A stretch of DNA of 64,000 nt from Sipunculus nudus (lineage: Eukaryota > Annelida > Sipuncula > Golfingiida > Sipunculidae), in contig CM049308.1 in NCBI GenBank assembly GCA_026874595.1, positions 37,158,527-37,222,526 on the forward strand. The letters run 5' to 3'. How positions within the stretch are numbered: position 1 is the first letter of the stretch; every line of letters starts with the position of its first letter. Shown here piece by piece: positions 10,886 to 24,400 of this stretch. A model generated the notes under the pieces. The model saw only the letters and a program-made list of their open reading frames with translations. It had not been told where the DNA came from and made no database searches. A program made the translations under genes and the position numbers.

Positions 10886-12225
10886 CTTCTGATGCTTAGT
10901 AGTTGTTTATGTTAGAAGAGTTGAGTGTAGGGACATCTACAGGGAAAAGTAGGAGTTAAAATATAGGGAATGAGAGGTGACAATTTTATTTATATGTTCC
11001 TCAATACAAGCGAAGCCCGCTTTCTATAGTGGCTCCATTTTTGCCACTGAATAATAACTAGTTTTTATCAAAGGAAGTAATGTGGTGATTTGTGATCATT
11101 TTAATGGGCATGAAATAAATATATTTACTTTACGACGCCGGGACAGTGTTGACCTCTCTGGCAAAAATGTAGGCATCCATATCTGTTGCTCCATGTAATG
11201 TAGGAGGGAAGTATATATTATTCATAATAAATGTACAAATACAACTGTGACATCGTCGATACTAATTCTCAAGTGGATGTAATTTTAGTCCGTCACCTAA
11301 GGTTGTCACTGATATGTCGCAAGACCAAACATCTGTTCAGTAATTTTTCTTTCCGAATTTATCATATGGAATCCATACATGGAACAGTATTAGTTTGCTG
11401 TAAGATAATCGCCACTTTGTCTTATTTGCCCTTTGGGTAATTAAAGGTTAGCTTTATAGTGCATTGTATAAAAAGATATCACTGAATATAAGGTGGACAG
11501 GGATGGTGGAATGGAGTATAGTTTTAAAAAATGTTTCATTGCATGCCTTCACTTCAAGAAAGTTGGTCCCACCTTGCAAAGTCTGTCATGCCCTTACGTC
11601 TTATCCATTTCACTTCATTTAATGTATGGGTCCAGATCAGTGTTGTTAAAAAAAATTAATAGAATGTCCTGGTAATAGGTTGATCATTGGGGACCACTGA
11701 TTTTTCTTCTAAAAATGTGTGATCACATTAAAAAAAAAAATATTTGAAATCTGTGAAGACACATTTTTGTAGAAGCAAAAATAGAAGTTCCCTATGAGCA
11801 ACCTTCAGCAGAAATACAGATTGGTAAAGTGAATAATAATTATATCACAAAAAAAATCCTGTAAACTTTTGTCATCAAGGCAAAGAGTGTTTTGCCCTTT
11901 TGTTGAATACCAAAAAATAAACTTGAACAAACAGGTAGAGGGGGAAGGCTGAATGGAATATAATAAATCATGCTGTTTTGTCCTCTTAAACTTGTGTCTG
12001 CTATTTAATTTTTTGAAAAATTAAATGATTTGAAATAAATATCATGAAAAACGCAAACAGGTTTGAGCAAAAGCATACCTATATATTTAAATGTGCCATA
12101 CAGACAATGCATCTGTCATAATTTTGCTCTCTGAAATAGTGAAAAATGACTGATATGAAAGTAATTCCTGTGACCAGTTGAATTCAAGAAATCTTAATTC
12201 TGAATAATTATTTTATTTACTTGTA
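10886..12225 (+). promoter_or_regulatory. Probable 5' region and non-coding first exon(s) of the F-box/WD40 gene
   Basis: No coding exon is seen. CpG density falls sharply near 11.4 kb: 8 CpG in 11101-11400 against 3 in 11401-12300, counted by eye. An acceptor-like TTTACTTGTAG ends at 12226, upstream of the start codon, so the 5' UTR is probably spliced and transcription would begin further upstream, perhaps near the CpG transition. No TATA box or first-exon donor can be assigned with confidence. Confidence 0.35.
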
Positions 12226-12464
12226 GAAAAAAAAAACTATGCACTGATCCATCCCTTCATACTGATTTGCCATAGAAAGTTGTAAAATCCAAAGATATCA
12301 AGCATGTCACGGTGGATGTACAAGATGGATGGGATAGACTTTGTGGAGTACCTTCCTAAGGAGCTGAGTGAGGAGATCCTATCTTACCTGAGTGCTCGGG
12401 ATCTCAGTAAGGCTTCAATGTGCAGCACAGCCTGGAGAAATGCCGCCAACCAGGACCCACTGTG
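12226..12464 (+). CDS. Exon 1: start codon and F-box
   Basis: The exon probably begins after an acceptor at 12226. Coding starts at ATG 12304, with an in-frame TAA at 12283-12285; alternative in-frame ATGs at 12316 and 12325 exist. It encodes residues 1-53 plus two bases of Trp54. The donor is CTGTG|GTAATA. It carries nearly the whole F-box. Confidence 0.9.
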
Positions 12465-15400
12465 GTAATAACAATGTTTTTTTGTGCCCTCTTAATGGGC
12501 TGATGGTTTGACAGATAATGGACAGAGGGCCATTGCTACAGCCCAGCAGATTTGGAGTCAGCTTATTTAAAAAGATGCATGCAGAACTAATTTCATAAAT
12601 GTACCAGTGAGTCTTGCACATATTTATAATATGAATAAAAAAATAACCTTCTGTTGAAAAGTCTGTCATATTTATTGATAATCAACTTGTTGAGTATTTA
12701 TCATAAATACTTAGACTGTCTGATAATGCACATTTTGTTAATATTATACTGGTACAATAATACTAATTCTAATACAAATTTCTCCAAGTATGATTCTGTT
12801 GCTGCCCACCAGGTTGCACCACTGTCTAGTGCGTAATTGGATCAAGTTTGGACTGCACATGGACCTTATTAAAGAGAAGTCCATGAGGCCACCACATACT
12901 TCAAACATATCGGGCACTTCTCCTGTCTTCCATGATCCAGGTCAGACTTACTCTGATGACCTTACATTTATAATAATTATATATAACTGTGCAAATTATG
13001 TTAATTATTGACCTTTATGTAACTTTCAGCTGAATTAAAACACTGTTGTTGTTTCCTGTTTTTGCCCATCAAATATTTTTTCTTTCATTTTGCTGCAAGA
13101 ACAGTTCTGTCACGTAATACTTGAATTAGATTCTTGTAAGACATCTCTAAGTGAATGAAGTTGATATTGCACCATGTAGGCCTATATGGTGTTCCTGGTT
13201 TTTGCCCATCAAATATTTTTTCTTTCATTGAATCTACACACATTTGTTTGGTAATGTTGTTGATATTTGGAGTTTTTGCCTTGATCCATTTAACAAATCA
13301 CAGTGTCTGATAGATTTCTTTAAAATCAATTGAGCTTTTTTTTTATTATATGCACTACTTTGACAAAATGAAAAAACATTTATATCCTTCTACAAGTTCA
13401 CAAAATTAAACACAAAATTGTCTTGATCATTATAATTTAAAAAAAAGGAGAAAAAAATCTGTCCTGGGGTTCCATATTTTTAGACTAAGAGACCTTTGAG
13501 CATTCTTTTTTTGTGGCATGACCTAGTCACTAAATTCTCATAGCAAAAATTTTATGTTGTTTATGAAAGAAAAAAATAAATAATAGTGTATGTACTGGTT
13601 TTGTCATCATTTGTTTTGACAGAACCAGAGGACTGTACATTAGCACCAATGACAAGATGGAAAAGTATCTTTATTAGAGCTCATCATCTGAAGATCAACT
13701 GGGAGAGAGGTCGATATACAGTGGCCCGAGTAATGAGAGGTCACAAAGAAAAAGTCACATGTATTGATTCAAATGGTAAGACCAACATGGTCAGTCACAG
13801 TTGTAGACATCTGTTCCAGGTACATTTTTCTAACTTGGGTTGTAAGGGTCAAGGTATGGTGACTGATATCGTGTGATATTTGTAACTTGTCTTGAATATA
13901 ATAAGCACTAGGTTCAGCTTATTATTCTGATTTGGAAAAGACTGTACACTAATCACCAGTTTTTGATCAGCAAGAATTCTTCAAGTAGATAGGACAGACA
14001 CATCTTACTGATATGGCAGGGTAATTTGAAATGAATCTAACATTTTATAAAATGCCTTAATATAAAATGACAAATAATCAGTTTCCATAGCAGAAATTGC
14101 AAAAAGAAGGCTGTTACTAGAAAGTTGAATGTTTTTTTTTTCTTATTTGATGCATTAGATAAAGAAATGAGAATTAGTTTGGAAGATTTGATATACTTGT
14201 ATTCACATGTTCACATCTATTACTATTGAAAAACATGATTAGTATAGGTGTACACTCATGAACTCATGTATACAGCCCAACACAGTAATTCAAATCTTAC
14301 TAGAACCTGATGACCAGATACGTAGCAGCATTTATTATGACAGAATGAAAGGCATGTTTATACATTTCACTTTTTAGAGTTATTCAGCACAGTCATTGAC
14401 TATTAGAAAAATCCTCTTTATTTTTTTATTTTACACCCAGAAATCCTTTGATGGTTTTTGCTCAACCCTCAAAAATTAATGTACGAAAGAAATTTTGCAA
14501 TAAAAGTTACAAAATGGATCAGATAAGACTTTTAATGATCACAGCAGACTGGACGTGTGAATGTATACCTTTACCTGCTGCCAGGTTCCCTGTTGGTGAC
14601 TGGTAGTGCTGACAAGACAATGAGGATCTGGGATGTGCTGACAGGAAAATGTCTTCACAAACTTGACGTACATTCTGATGTCATCAACTGTGTCACAATA
14701 AAGGTAGCCATGGAGTCATTCATTTACAACTTTCCTTGTCTCCTCACTCTCTTGTTACCAGAGAAACTATATTTTTTTGTAAATCATGTACATTAATTCC
14801 AAAAGGTAGGATATAATTTACTGGTGTTTGATTTGTTTTGTGCTTCAGAGCAGGTCTTTGGTTCAAAGCTGTGCAGAGCGAACAATACATTAATGGGAGG
14901 GGGGGGGGGGGGTTCTGTCATGTCTGAAGGAAAGGAAATAACTTTTTGATTATTTTCTAATATTTCAATCCTCATCAACAGAAAACCTCAAATCCTGAAG
15001 GATTAATATATAAATATAAACTGTGTTTATATTGTTACTGTTACCAATTGAATGGGCAATGTGGCCACAAAAAATTAAAATGGAAATCCAATGGTTTAAG
15101 TATTGTATACTAAATGTTCATTCCTTTTATGTCTTTTATTTTCTTCCAAAATCATGGTGAATATATTTTCTCGTCTTTTTTAATGAATTATAATACAACT
15201 TGTGATAAGATTGATCATGTTTTTTTTCTTTTAATATTTCCAGAAAAACACCATTGTGACTGGCTGCAGTGACTGTACTGTGCGTGTATTTGATGCCTCA
15301 ACAGGGTATCAGAAACTCTCACTGGTTGGCAGTAGCAGTATTGACAAACTCGCATTCAATGGTGACATCATCGTCACTGCCAGCTCAGACAAGTAAGAAG

Positions 15401-18400
15401 GATTATTTAATTAAAAATGTGTTTGGATGGCTGAATCAGAATAAAAATGTTATATTCAAGGTTGATTTTGAATCTTGTAAGAGCCATCAATAATAGTACT
15501 CTCACTGTACATAAGTTTATCATGCCAGCCTCTCAAAAAATACATGCTATGTGAAAGATCCTGTATTTCATATGCCCTTCTATGAGGGGACATATTATGG
15601 TATACCCACCATCCGTCCTTCTGTGGTGCTGTCTGTCTGTCCATTAACTTTTAGTGTCGCTGTGATAACCTACTGGTGCTTTGATTAATTTTTACAAAAC
15701 TTGCCATAACTACAAACCAATAGACTATCTCGCCCGATTTCTATAATAGGTAAAATCAGTGCATATTTGATAAGGTCAGAGGTCACTAGGCTTCTTTGTG
15801 GTGTTGCCATGACAAATTGCAAGGAATATGATGGATTTTGATCAAACTCAACAGAAATGTTAATCAATAAAATATCACACCTAAATTCTATTTTCTAGCA
15901 AATTCCACATGTATTTAGTGAGGTCAGAGGTCAATGCACTTTTGAGGCACCGTGGTGACTTGCCAAAAATCCTATGGATTTTCATGAAACTCATTATACA
16001 TATTTAACAATAGAATTTCTCACCTCATTTAAATTCTCAGCAAATTCATGCATATATAATGAAGTCAGAGGTCACAAAATATGTAACGGGTGTATTATGC
16101 ACCGTTTGCGGTGCTCTTGTTCATTTTTATAGTTATCAGTGGTCTAGCATAATGAACATCTCAGCTTTTGTGGAAGTTTACATATTATGTTGATTTATTC
16201 ATTGCTGATCATTGCTCTTGTAGTTGATAATCTGCATCTGACAAAAGTTTTTTTGTTGTTGTCAGGACTGTAAAGGTTTGCCTTTTATCAACATCCAAGC
16301 TACAGCACATTCTGCGGGGCCACACAGATGAGATAGAGGTGTAGTAATTACTTGAATTCTCTTGATTAAGAATGTTCAAGCTGTTTTAATCATGATAACA
16401 TTATATATAACTGTTTATCATTCTTAGCACAAATCTGTGTATCTGTGTCATCTAACTTATTATTTGTAAATACTGTGATTGCTTTTTTGTTTCTTGGTTT
16501 CAAATTCAGAATATCATAAAGGGGGAAATTACCATGAATATTTAATTGAATTGTTAGTAAGACACATCTGCACAGGTGAACAGTAATTGTGTCCGCCAAA
16601 ATGTGTTTTGTGGATACTATGTTTTCGCCCAATGCCCCCTTTGCTGCCGCCACATTGGTTTCTGGAGAACTCCTCTGTAACCACTGGATGGAATTTTATG
16701 TAACTCAAAATTATGATGGGTGAACTGCTGTGCCCTCAGTTTATATACATTATTAGTGTCATTTGTATCAATTCAAATATGACCAGTATTTTAACCACCT
16801 GATCCTTTCATTCCAGCATACAGCTGCTTACCCTAGCTTTGCTTTGCTTCAACAGTAAGCCTAATATTACCGTGTGCATCATTACATAAATGATTGGGAT
16901 ATTTGCTGTGTTATCAGTTTGACCAGCATTATAATAACATAAATATTGGAACTAATACCCCTAAACTTATGAAGTATACACCTTGGGAGATGTAACCTCA
17001 CACCAAAAAGTGAACATGTGTTGAAAATTCTTTACATGTGACAAAATATTACAAAGTCTTCAATATGTTCTTTTTCAGTGTTATTACGAACTGTATTTTA
17101 CAAACAATCATCTGTTTATGAGTTCAGTCTTCATATGAGAAAATAGGTCCATTTGACTTAAAATTTCTTTCAAGCTCATATTTAAAAATCTTTATAAATT
17201 TTGTTTACAGTATGATTCACCCATACTGAAACCCTATAAATGAACCTCCATTTTGTAAATTTATATATTATCCTATAGACATTTCACAGTTGAACAGAGA
17301 TTTTGCATGTTTATATCTCTTTAGATTCACTGTTGCCTAAGTTGACCTTTCACCCCTGAGCTTGTCATCATTTCAGTGTTTGAGTTTGTATGGTCACATG
17401 GCTCTCACAGGATCATGGGATAGCACTTTAATATTATGGGATGTAGTCAAAGGAAAAATGCTGTGTCACCTTCAAGGTCACAGAGAAGGTACAAATCTTT
17501 CTTTATTTTCTTTTGTGTTTTTATATTCCAATGAATGTAGTATAGCTATTATATTTAATTAATTTCTTATTTTGTTACTGGCTAAAGTGTTGTAGATATG
17601 GTGATGAGAAAATTGGCCAATGGTTTTGTCATCTAAATACTTTCAAAATGAATGACCAGGAGGTAATTTATTCTCTAAGAGGGTTTGTTTGTTTTAAAAC
17701 ATTTATATGTGTTTCAATAGAATTTTTTGAAAAACTAGGTCTTGAAGCAAGAAAGAGTATGCAATGGTATATTGCCTCTGCATGCATGGGACAGTTTAAG
17801 CACCCCCCCCCACCCCAGTGAAAATTGTAGAAAAGAATATATATATATATATTTATTGTCACAAAAAAGGAAAGTGAATTAGGGATAAATACAGTGAAAC
17901 CTTGTTATGTGGAAGTTTAAGGGACCCTCAGAAAACTTCAACACATCCGAGGTTTGACACAAGCAGGTTTTATTTGGTAATAATTTAATTAGAGTTGTCC
18001 AGAATATTGAGTCTGCAACTTCAACATAACTGGGGTATTTGACTCAAGCGAGTTTGACAACGAGTGTATATAACATTTTCTTCCCCTGAGATTGTTTGCT
18101 ATAGGAAATTGTGTATTGTCAGATATTATACATGGTATTTTCACTTAGCTTTTGCTTGAAAAGCTTGATAAAATTTGGAAATACTAATTAGCCAAAACAT
18201 GACAGCAGAGAATGTAATAGTAATCATACACATGCACAGGGACACACTTACTCACATATCATAGGGTAGAGGTATTGTGGTGCTGAGAATGAAAACAAAC
18301 ATAAAATGATATCTATCAAATGAACCATTACATGTATGTCTTTGAACTTTTAATTTTAAGTATCACTGGTAATGGTAATTTTAGTGTAATTTTCTGTTTT

Positions 18401-21400
18401 CTTTTGTTCATGGTAGTGGTAACGTGTTGCCAGTTTGATGAGAAGAAGATCATAAGTGGCAGCGGGGATGCTACAGTAAGGATCTGGAGTACAACTGATG
18501 GTCATCCAGTCAAAGAACTGCTGGGTCACTCTGGAGAAGTGGTGAGTTGACATGGCTGTTAACAAAAGGCTCAGGTTTTTATTCACCTGTCTGTAATGAG
18601 GATGTATTATGTATTACATATTATCTATACCCACCATCTGTCCATATGTCCGTCTGTTAACAAGAAGTGTCACTGCGATAACTTACTGGGGCTTTTATAA
18701 CTGGCCATTACTACTTAACAATAGACTATCTTGCCTGAGTTTAATTATGGGCGAAACTCATGCATATTTTAAAAGATTGAAGGTCACTAGGCTACTTTGT
18801 GGTGTCACCGCAATAACTTACGATGAATATGATGGATTTTGATAAAACTCAATAGAAATGTTAATCAATAAAACATCTCAATTAAGTTCGATTTCCAGCA
18901 AAATCTAAGCATATTTAATGAGGTCAGAGGTCACTGCACTTCAGAGGCACCATGGTGACTTACCAAAAATCTTGTGGATTATCATGAAACTCATTATACA
19001 TATTTACCAATAGAATTTCTCACCTTAATTAAATTCTTAGCAAAATTCATGCATATTTTATGAAGTAAGAGGTCACAAAATATACAATGGGCCTATAATG
19101 CACCAAATTTTCCTGTGAAAATTAGATCTTTTATCTGTAGACAGAGCAAGCAGATGGATTTATCATGTAGTATATTTGGTAAAAAAAATACATCTAGAAG
19201 AATTGGTCTGCCTGTTAATTTTCAAAATATTTATAAACTTAAACTGGAGTAAAGTTTTCTTCAAATAAAGCATAGTTACAATATATGATAACAGATGGCA
19301 GCACTACTCTCACATCTCCTGGAAAGTCCAGCCTGCTTGATTTCCTTCAGGTGATAATTTAGATGATATTGCTGATTATTTTGTAGCTTTTTTTACAGAA
19401 TAATATATACAAGTCAAAATAACAAGCATGCTGATATTATTGATAAATAAATACATGAACATTTGTATTCGGTCAAGTGGGAGTCTGTTCAACACAGTTG
19501 TATAAATACATTAATTTAGTTGATAATAACACGAAACCAAAGCATTTCAAAACACTTGTACTTTTGAATGGCTTGATACACAATTATCTCCCAGAAGAAA
19601 TCACCAGATGGGGTCTTTGCTTTTGGAAAATACTCAGAGGCAACAATCCTAACACACAGGTTACATTCATTCTGATTCATTCCATCTATCAACTGCTTGC
19701 AAAGCTTGCCTTTACTTTTTAGGTCCGTCAGGTGCTGGCAAAGAGTATTCTAACCAATGACAGCAGGGTATGAAAATCAATACTGACTGCTCCTGGTTCC
19801 AAGATAAATTCAGTTTCTTTCTTATAATATTGCCCAAACATGGAACTCTGAAATTATTTTGTAAAGGACCCACCCATCTCCCATTAGAGGAAGTCCCAAT
19901 GACTAAAGTTTGACTCATGACCAGTAATCCACAGTGTCCCTGGCAGTTGCACAAGACAGAGGCAGTATATGTGAGGAGTGGGTAAATGTAATGAGGTAGA
20001 ACAGGTGTAATGTGACGGCTGAGTAAGGAATATAATAAATTTCCATGCCTATTTTATTTTTTTGTAGTAATGAGTGAATTGTTCAGGAAGTGAATTTTGA
20101 CTGTACTGTTAGCTTATCATTTTGTTACAGTACTGCCTGAGGTATAACAAAGAAGTGATTGCCTCAGGGTCATCAGACAGTACAGTCAGAGTATGGAGCA
20201 TTGATGGTGAGTGTATAATACATTACTAGAGTCTGGTAATATACCTCATTATATATATCATGATATAGCATATTGCAGTACACTAGTGTCTGGATTTATA
20301 CCTTACAATATATGTCATGATACAGTATATTAAAATACATAACGCAAGAGTCTGGTTGTATACCTCACAATATATATCATGATACAGCGTATATTAAAAT
20401 ACATAACACAAGAGTCTGGTTGTATACCTCACAATATATATTTTGATACAGCGGATATTAAAATACATAACACAAGAGTCTGGTTTTATGCCTCACAATA
20501 TTTATCATGATACAGCATATTATAATACATTACACCAGAGTTGGGTGTTTATAGATCAGGATAATGGATACTGAAATTTTATATTTGGTATATATCACAA
20601 AATTTGAATATTTGCCCAGGAAATACTGATATTAAATGTTCAATTATGTGCATCCAATATGCATCAATGTTCCTTTCACATATTTCAGTCAATAAAATAT
20701 GAAAAGAGATCCATGATCATGACACACTCCACAATCCTCAGTCTTGTGCTGTATTTATGTGGAACAGTACTGTAAAATCTCACATGGTGCTGTTTGCATG
20801 TCAGTAAATATAGGTGTTCTGGAATGCCTTGCAAGATTATATAGCTTTACAATCAGTAGATGGTACTAAGGTCACCTCCCAAATGCAATGTACTATTCCT
20901 TAATTGTCTTAAATAATAATAACTTGTTTAATAGTATCATATTTGACCACCAGTTATCAGTACCAGGCAGTATAATTTTTAATTGATTATGCAAACATGC
21001 TATCCATTTAATTGAATTTGAAAGAAAACAACCAATCATTGATTGAATGGATTAATCTGCACACCACTGCCTTGCATACACAATAACAAGTGACATGCAT
21101 TTTAGTTTAAACCTGGTATAATTCTTTTCTCTTAGTGTGAAATCCTTCCACCAGGTGTCAGTACTAGATGCTGTCTTGTTTTCACACTTGTGTACAAACA
21201 AACAAACGTGTTACTGCATATAAATCTGGGCTAACTCTCTTAAAGTGAGGAAAGAGAATAGTCTCCAGTATCTCTGAGACTACTGGACAGATTCACATGT
21301 GAACTGGTGCCTAACCAATTTGTGTTGACCTCTGACCTTTTCTCTCTGCCCAGCGTCCATTTGTGCGTCTGTTTCCATACATAAACCCACATGTCTCATG

Positions 21401-24400
21401 AACCGTTTGACTGATCAGGAAAAAAATTTTGTACAAATGTAGCCCTTGGATAGCTTTATAACATACACAAAAAAGGTGGAGCCACCTGCAACCATGTTTG
21501 CTCAGTGTCCATCTTGGGTTAAAATCACTCCTATCTCTGCAGTGGTTTGACTAATTCACCTGAAATTCAGCATGCGTATACATCCTGGATGGCTTTCTTG
21601 ATTTTATGACAGGTGGCGCCACCTACATTCACGTTCACACTGCAGACATCCAAGCTCATATCTTTATAACCGTTTGACTGTTTGGGCCAAAATTTTGCAT
21701 GTGTATAGATCTCACATAGCTCTTTATCATACACAAAACTGGTGCCGCCATCTGCAACCATTTGTGCACAGTGTCTGTCTGTTTGCCTGCTGTGGGCTAA
21801 AATCACTCATATCTCTGTAGTGTTTGACATAACTGCCTAAAATTTTGCAGGTTTATACATCCTGGACAGCTATCTTGATTTGATGATAGGTGGCACCAAC
21901 TACTTTCTAGTTTAGGCTGCAGACATCCAAGGTCATATCTCGGGAACCGTTTGACCAATTGGGCCAAAATTTTGCATGTGTATAGATCTCACATAGCCCT
22001 TTATCATACACAAAACTAGAGGGGCCACCTGCAACAGTTTTTGCACAGGGTCTGTCTGTTTGTCTGCCTCGGGCTAAAATCACTCATATCTCTGTAGTGT
22101 TAAACATAACTGCCTAAAATTTTGCAGGTTTATACATCCTGGACAGCTATCTTGATTTGATGATAGGTGGCACCAACTACTTTCTAGTTTACGCTGCAGA
22201 CATCCAAGCTCATATCTCGGGAACCGTTTGACCAATTGGGCCAAAATTTTGCATGTGTATAGATCTCACATAGCCCTTTATCATACACAAAACTGGAGGG
22301 GCCACCTGCAACAATTGTTTTCACAGGGTCTGTCTGTTTGTCTGCCTCGGGCTAAAATCACTCATATCTCTGTAGTGGTTTGACATTTCTGCCTAAAATA
22401 TTGCATATGTATGCAACTTGGACAGCCTTTTGGATTTGTGGTAGGTGGCGCAACCAACATACACATTTTGGCTGCAGACATCCATGCTAATATGCAACAC
22501 ACCTCACTCTTTTTCCCCTTGCCAGTCAATCCATGCCTCACTTCACCCGTTCCACTCTGATTTTGGCGGATACACATAGTCGCTTGTCAACTACCCGTAT
22601 TCTAGTTATCAATGTATTTTCATGAATCTTGCTGTGCATATTGTTTATGACTAACTAGTTTCAAAAGTTCCTGAAGAAGTGTGGCAAACCAGTATTTTTT
22701 TTTTTGTATTTTTTATGCAGTTGCTTCTCTGTTTTTGAGACTGTTAGATGACAGTAATCATATTATTTTCTCCGCTGTGGTTTCATCTAGGGCCCTGATA
22801 TGTCTTTGTGTTTATTGATTATGACTAGTTTTATCAGTTCTTAAAGACTTTTGGCATCACCTGAATTTTCCTATTTCAAACACAATTTTCCTCCTGTTTT
22901 TAAGACTACTTAATTACACCTATGGTGTAAGTTTGACAACTTTGGTTTCATCTAGTGCACTTATTGTTCATAAAATGTTTCATCAATGACTGAAGACTGG
23001 TGTGGCCACCTATATTTTTTTCTATTTTTCATGCCTTTTATAATCTGTTTTTGAGATAGTCAGATGACAGAAATTGCATCCAGATATTACTATCACACTA
23101 GCCAGCTGAGCTTCATGGTTCATTGGTCACTTGCTGTATAGTTTTGTAAATACTGGGTGGTAAATATAAGTGAAAACAAATACTTTAATAGATTACAGAC
23201 ATGAAGCTGTGTTTCTTCAAACCTCATGTGTTGGGGATGAAGGCATATAGAGTTGACAAGTTTAATCCAATATTGATATATGGGTTAAAAGTTTTTTTTT
23301 TTTGGGGGGGGGGGGGGGGTAAAGAGTAAAAAAACATCTATGCCAAATTTTTCTTTTCCATGTAGTCTATAATAAGACTGATTTTCCAAAATTGACCTTT
23401 GGTCAGAGTAATACCCACAGGAGACAGATTGTTTCTAAAAGTTTTTGACCATGACCTAATTTTCAAGGTCTTTTGCAGATTACCCCTCTTATTGCTAAAT
23501 TGCTAGGTTGCAACTTGGGGAGGCTTCCTTTGATATCTGGAAATTGTAAAACTCAAGTTCAGTCAATTGATTTGATTAATCTTGGAGTACCTGTGCCATC
23601 CTTTATTCTATAAGCAGTCGAATAAATTCATTTTACATGGATTATATAAATAGTTTATATACTAATTGAGGCACGCTCTATGGTTCAGTTATGACTTTTG
23701 GTAGTGTCCAGAGGTGGAGGAAACCAGATGATGAAGCCAGAGAAAACCACCAGCCCTGGATTGGCCTCTACAAACCCAATTCTTGGCCTTGCTAGGTATT
23801 TAATGTTGGTTGCCAGCAGAGAAAACAAAGTGTTTTATTTCTCGACTGTCTGGGCAGTCAAATAGTTTATCTAATGTAATTAGCCAAATTCAATTTGAAG
23901 ATAGGATCTTAATAGATCTGTTAGTTGCTATTTCAGTTTAACATTATGTCCTTCTAGAAAAGTATAGCTTCAATCCAAGTATTGTATATATGTAAAATAA
24001 AATTAACTGAATATAAAGACTGCCACTTTTGATTACTTTCTTCTCTGTCACTGCTATTAAATGCTATCAAGATATATGTTTACTTATTTGCATTTACTGT
24101 CAGCAGAAAATAACACAATTATCTCAAAAAGATTAGGACAGGATTGCACAAATGTGATATATTTGATCATTTTTTTAAAAAATTCAAATAAATCACATAA
24201 TGTAATCTTATGTGAATCTTGTTAAGCACACAGCTATCATCTTTAGGTCATCTTCATCTCTTGTGACAGGCACCGCCCTCTGTAGGCCATTGTCCTAACC
24301 TTTAGGGAGAAATAAATAATATAACACTGAATTTTTTCTCCAGGGCTTAAAGTAATCTTTTTAGAGCAAATCTGTGAGGAATAAGATGCATATTTTTTCA

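Larger units (their letters stand above)
12465..14584 (+). other. Introns 1-3, no other feature
   Basis: Intron 1 (12465-12812), intron 2 (12941-13622) and intron 3 (13776-14584) are AT-rich and CpG-poor. Intron 2 contains a short duplication: TTTTTGCCCATCAAATATTT occurs at about 13059 and again at about 13199. Confidence 0.7.

Noticed and set aside
21235-23140. Satellite array of centromeric type
   Set aside because: There are only about four to five units, and the array ends in the family A 3' signature, so it is the core of a dispersed element.
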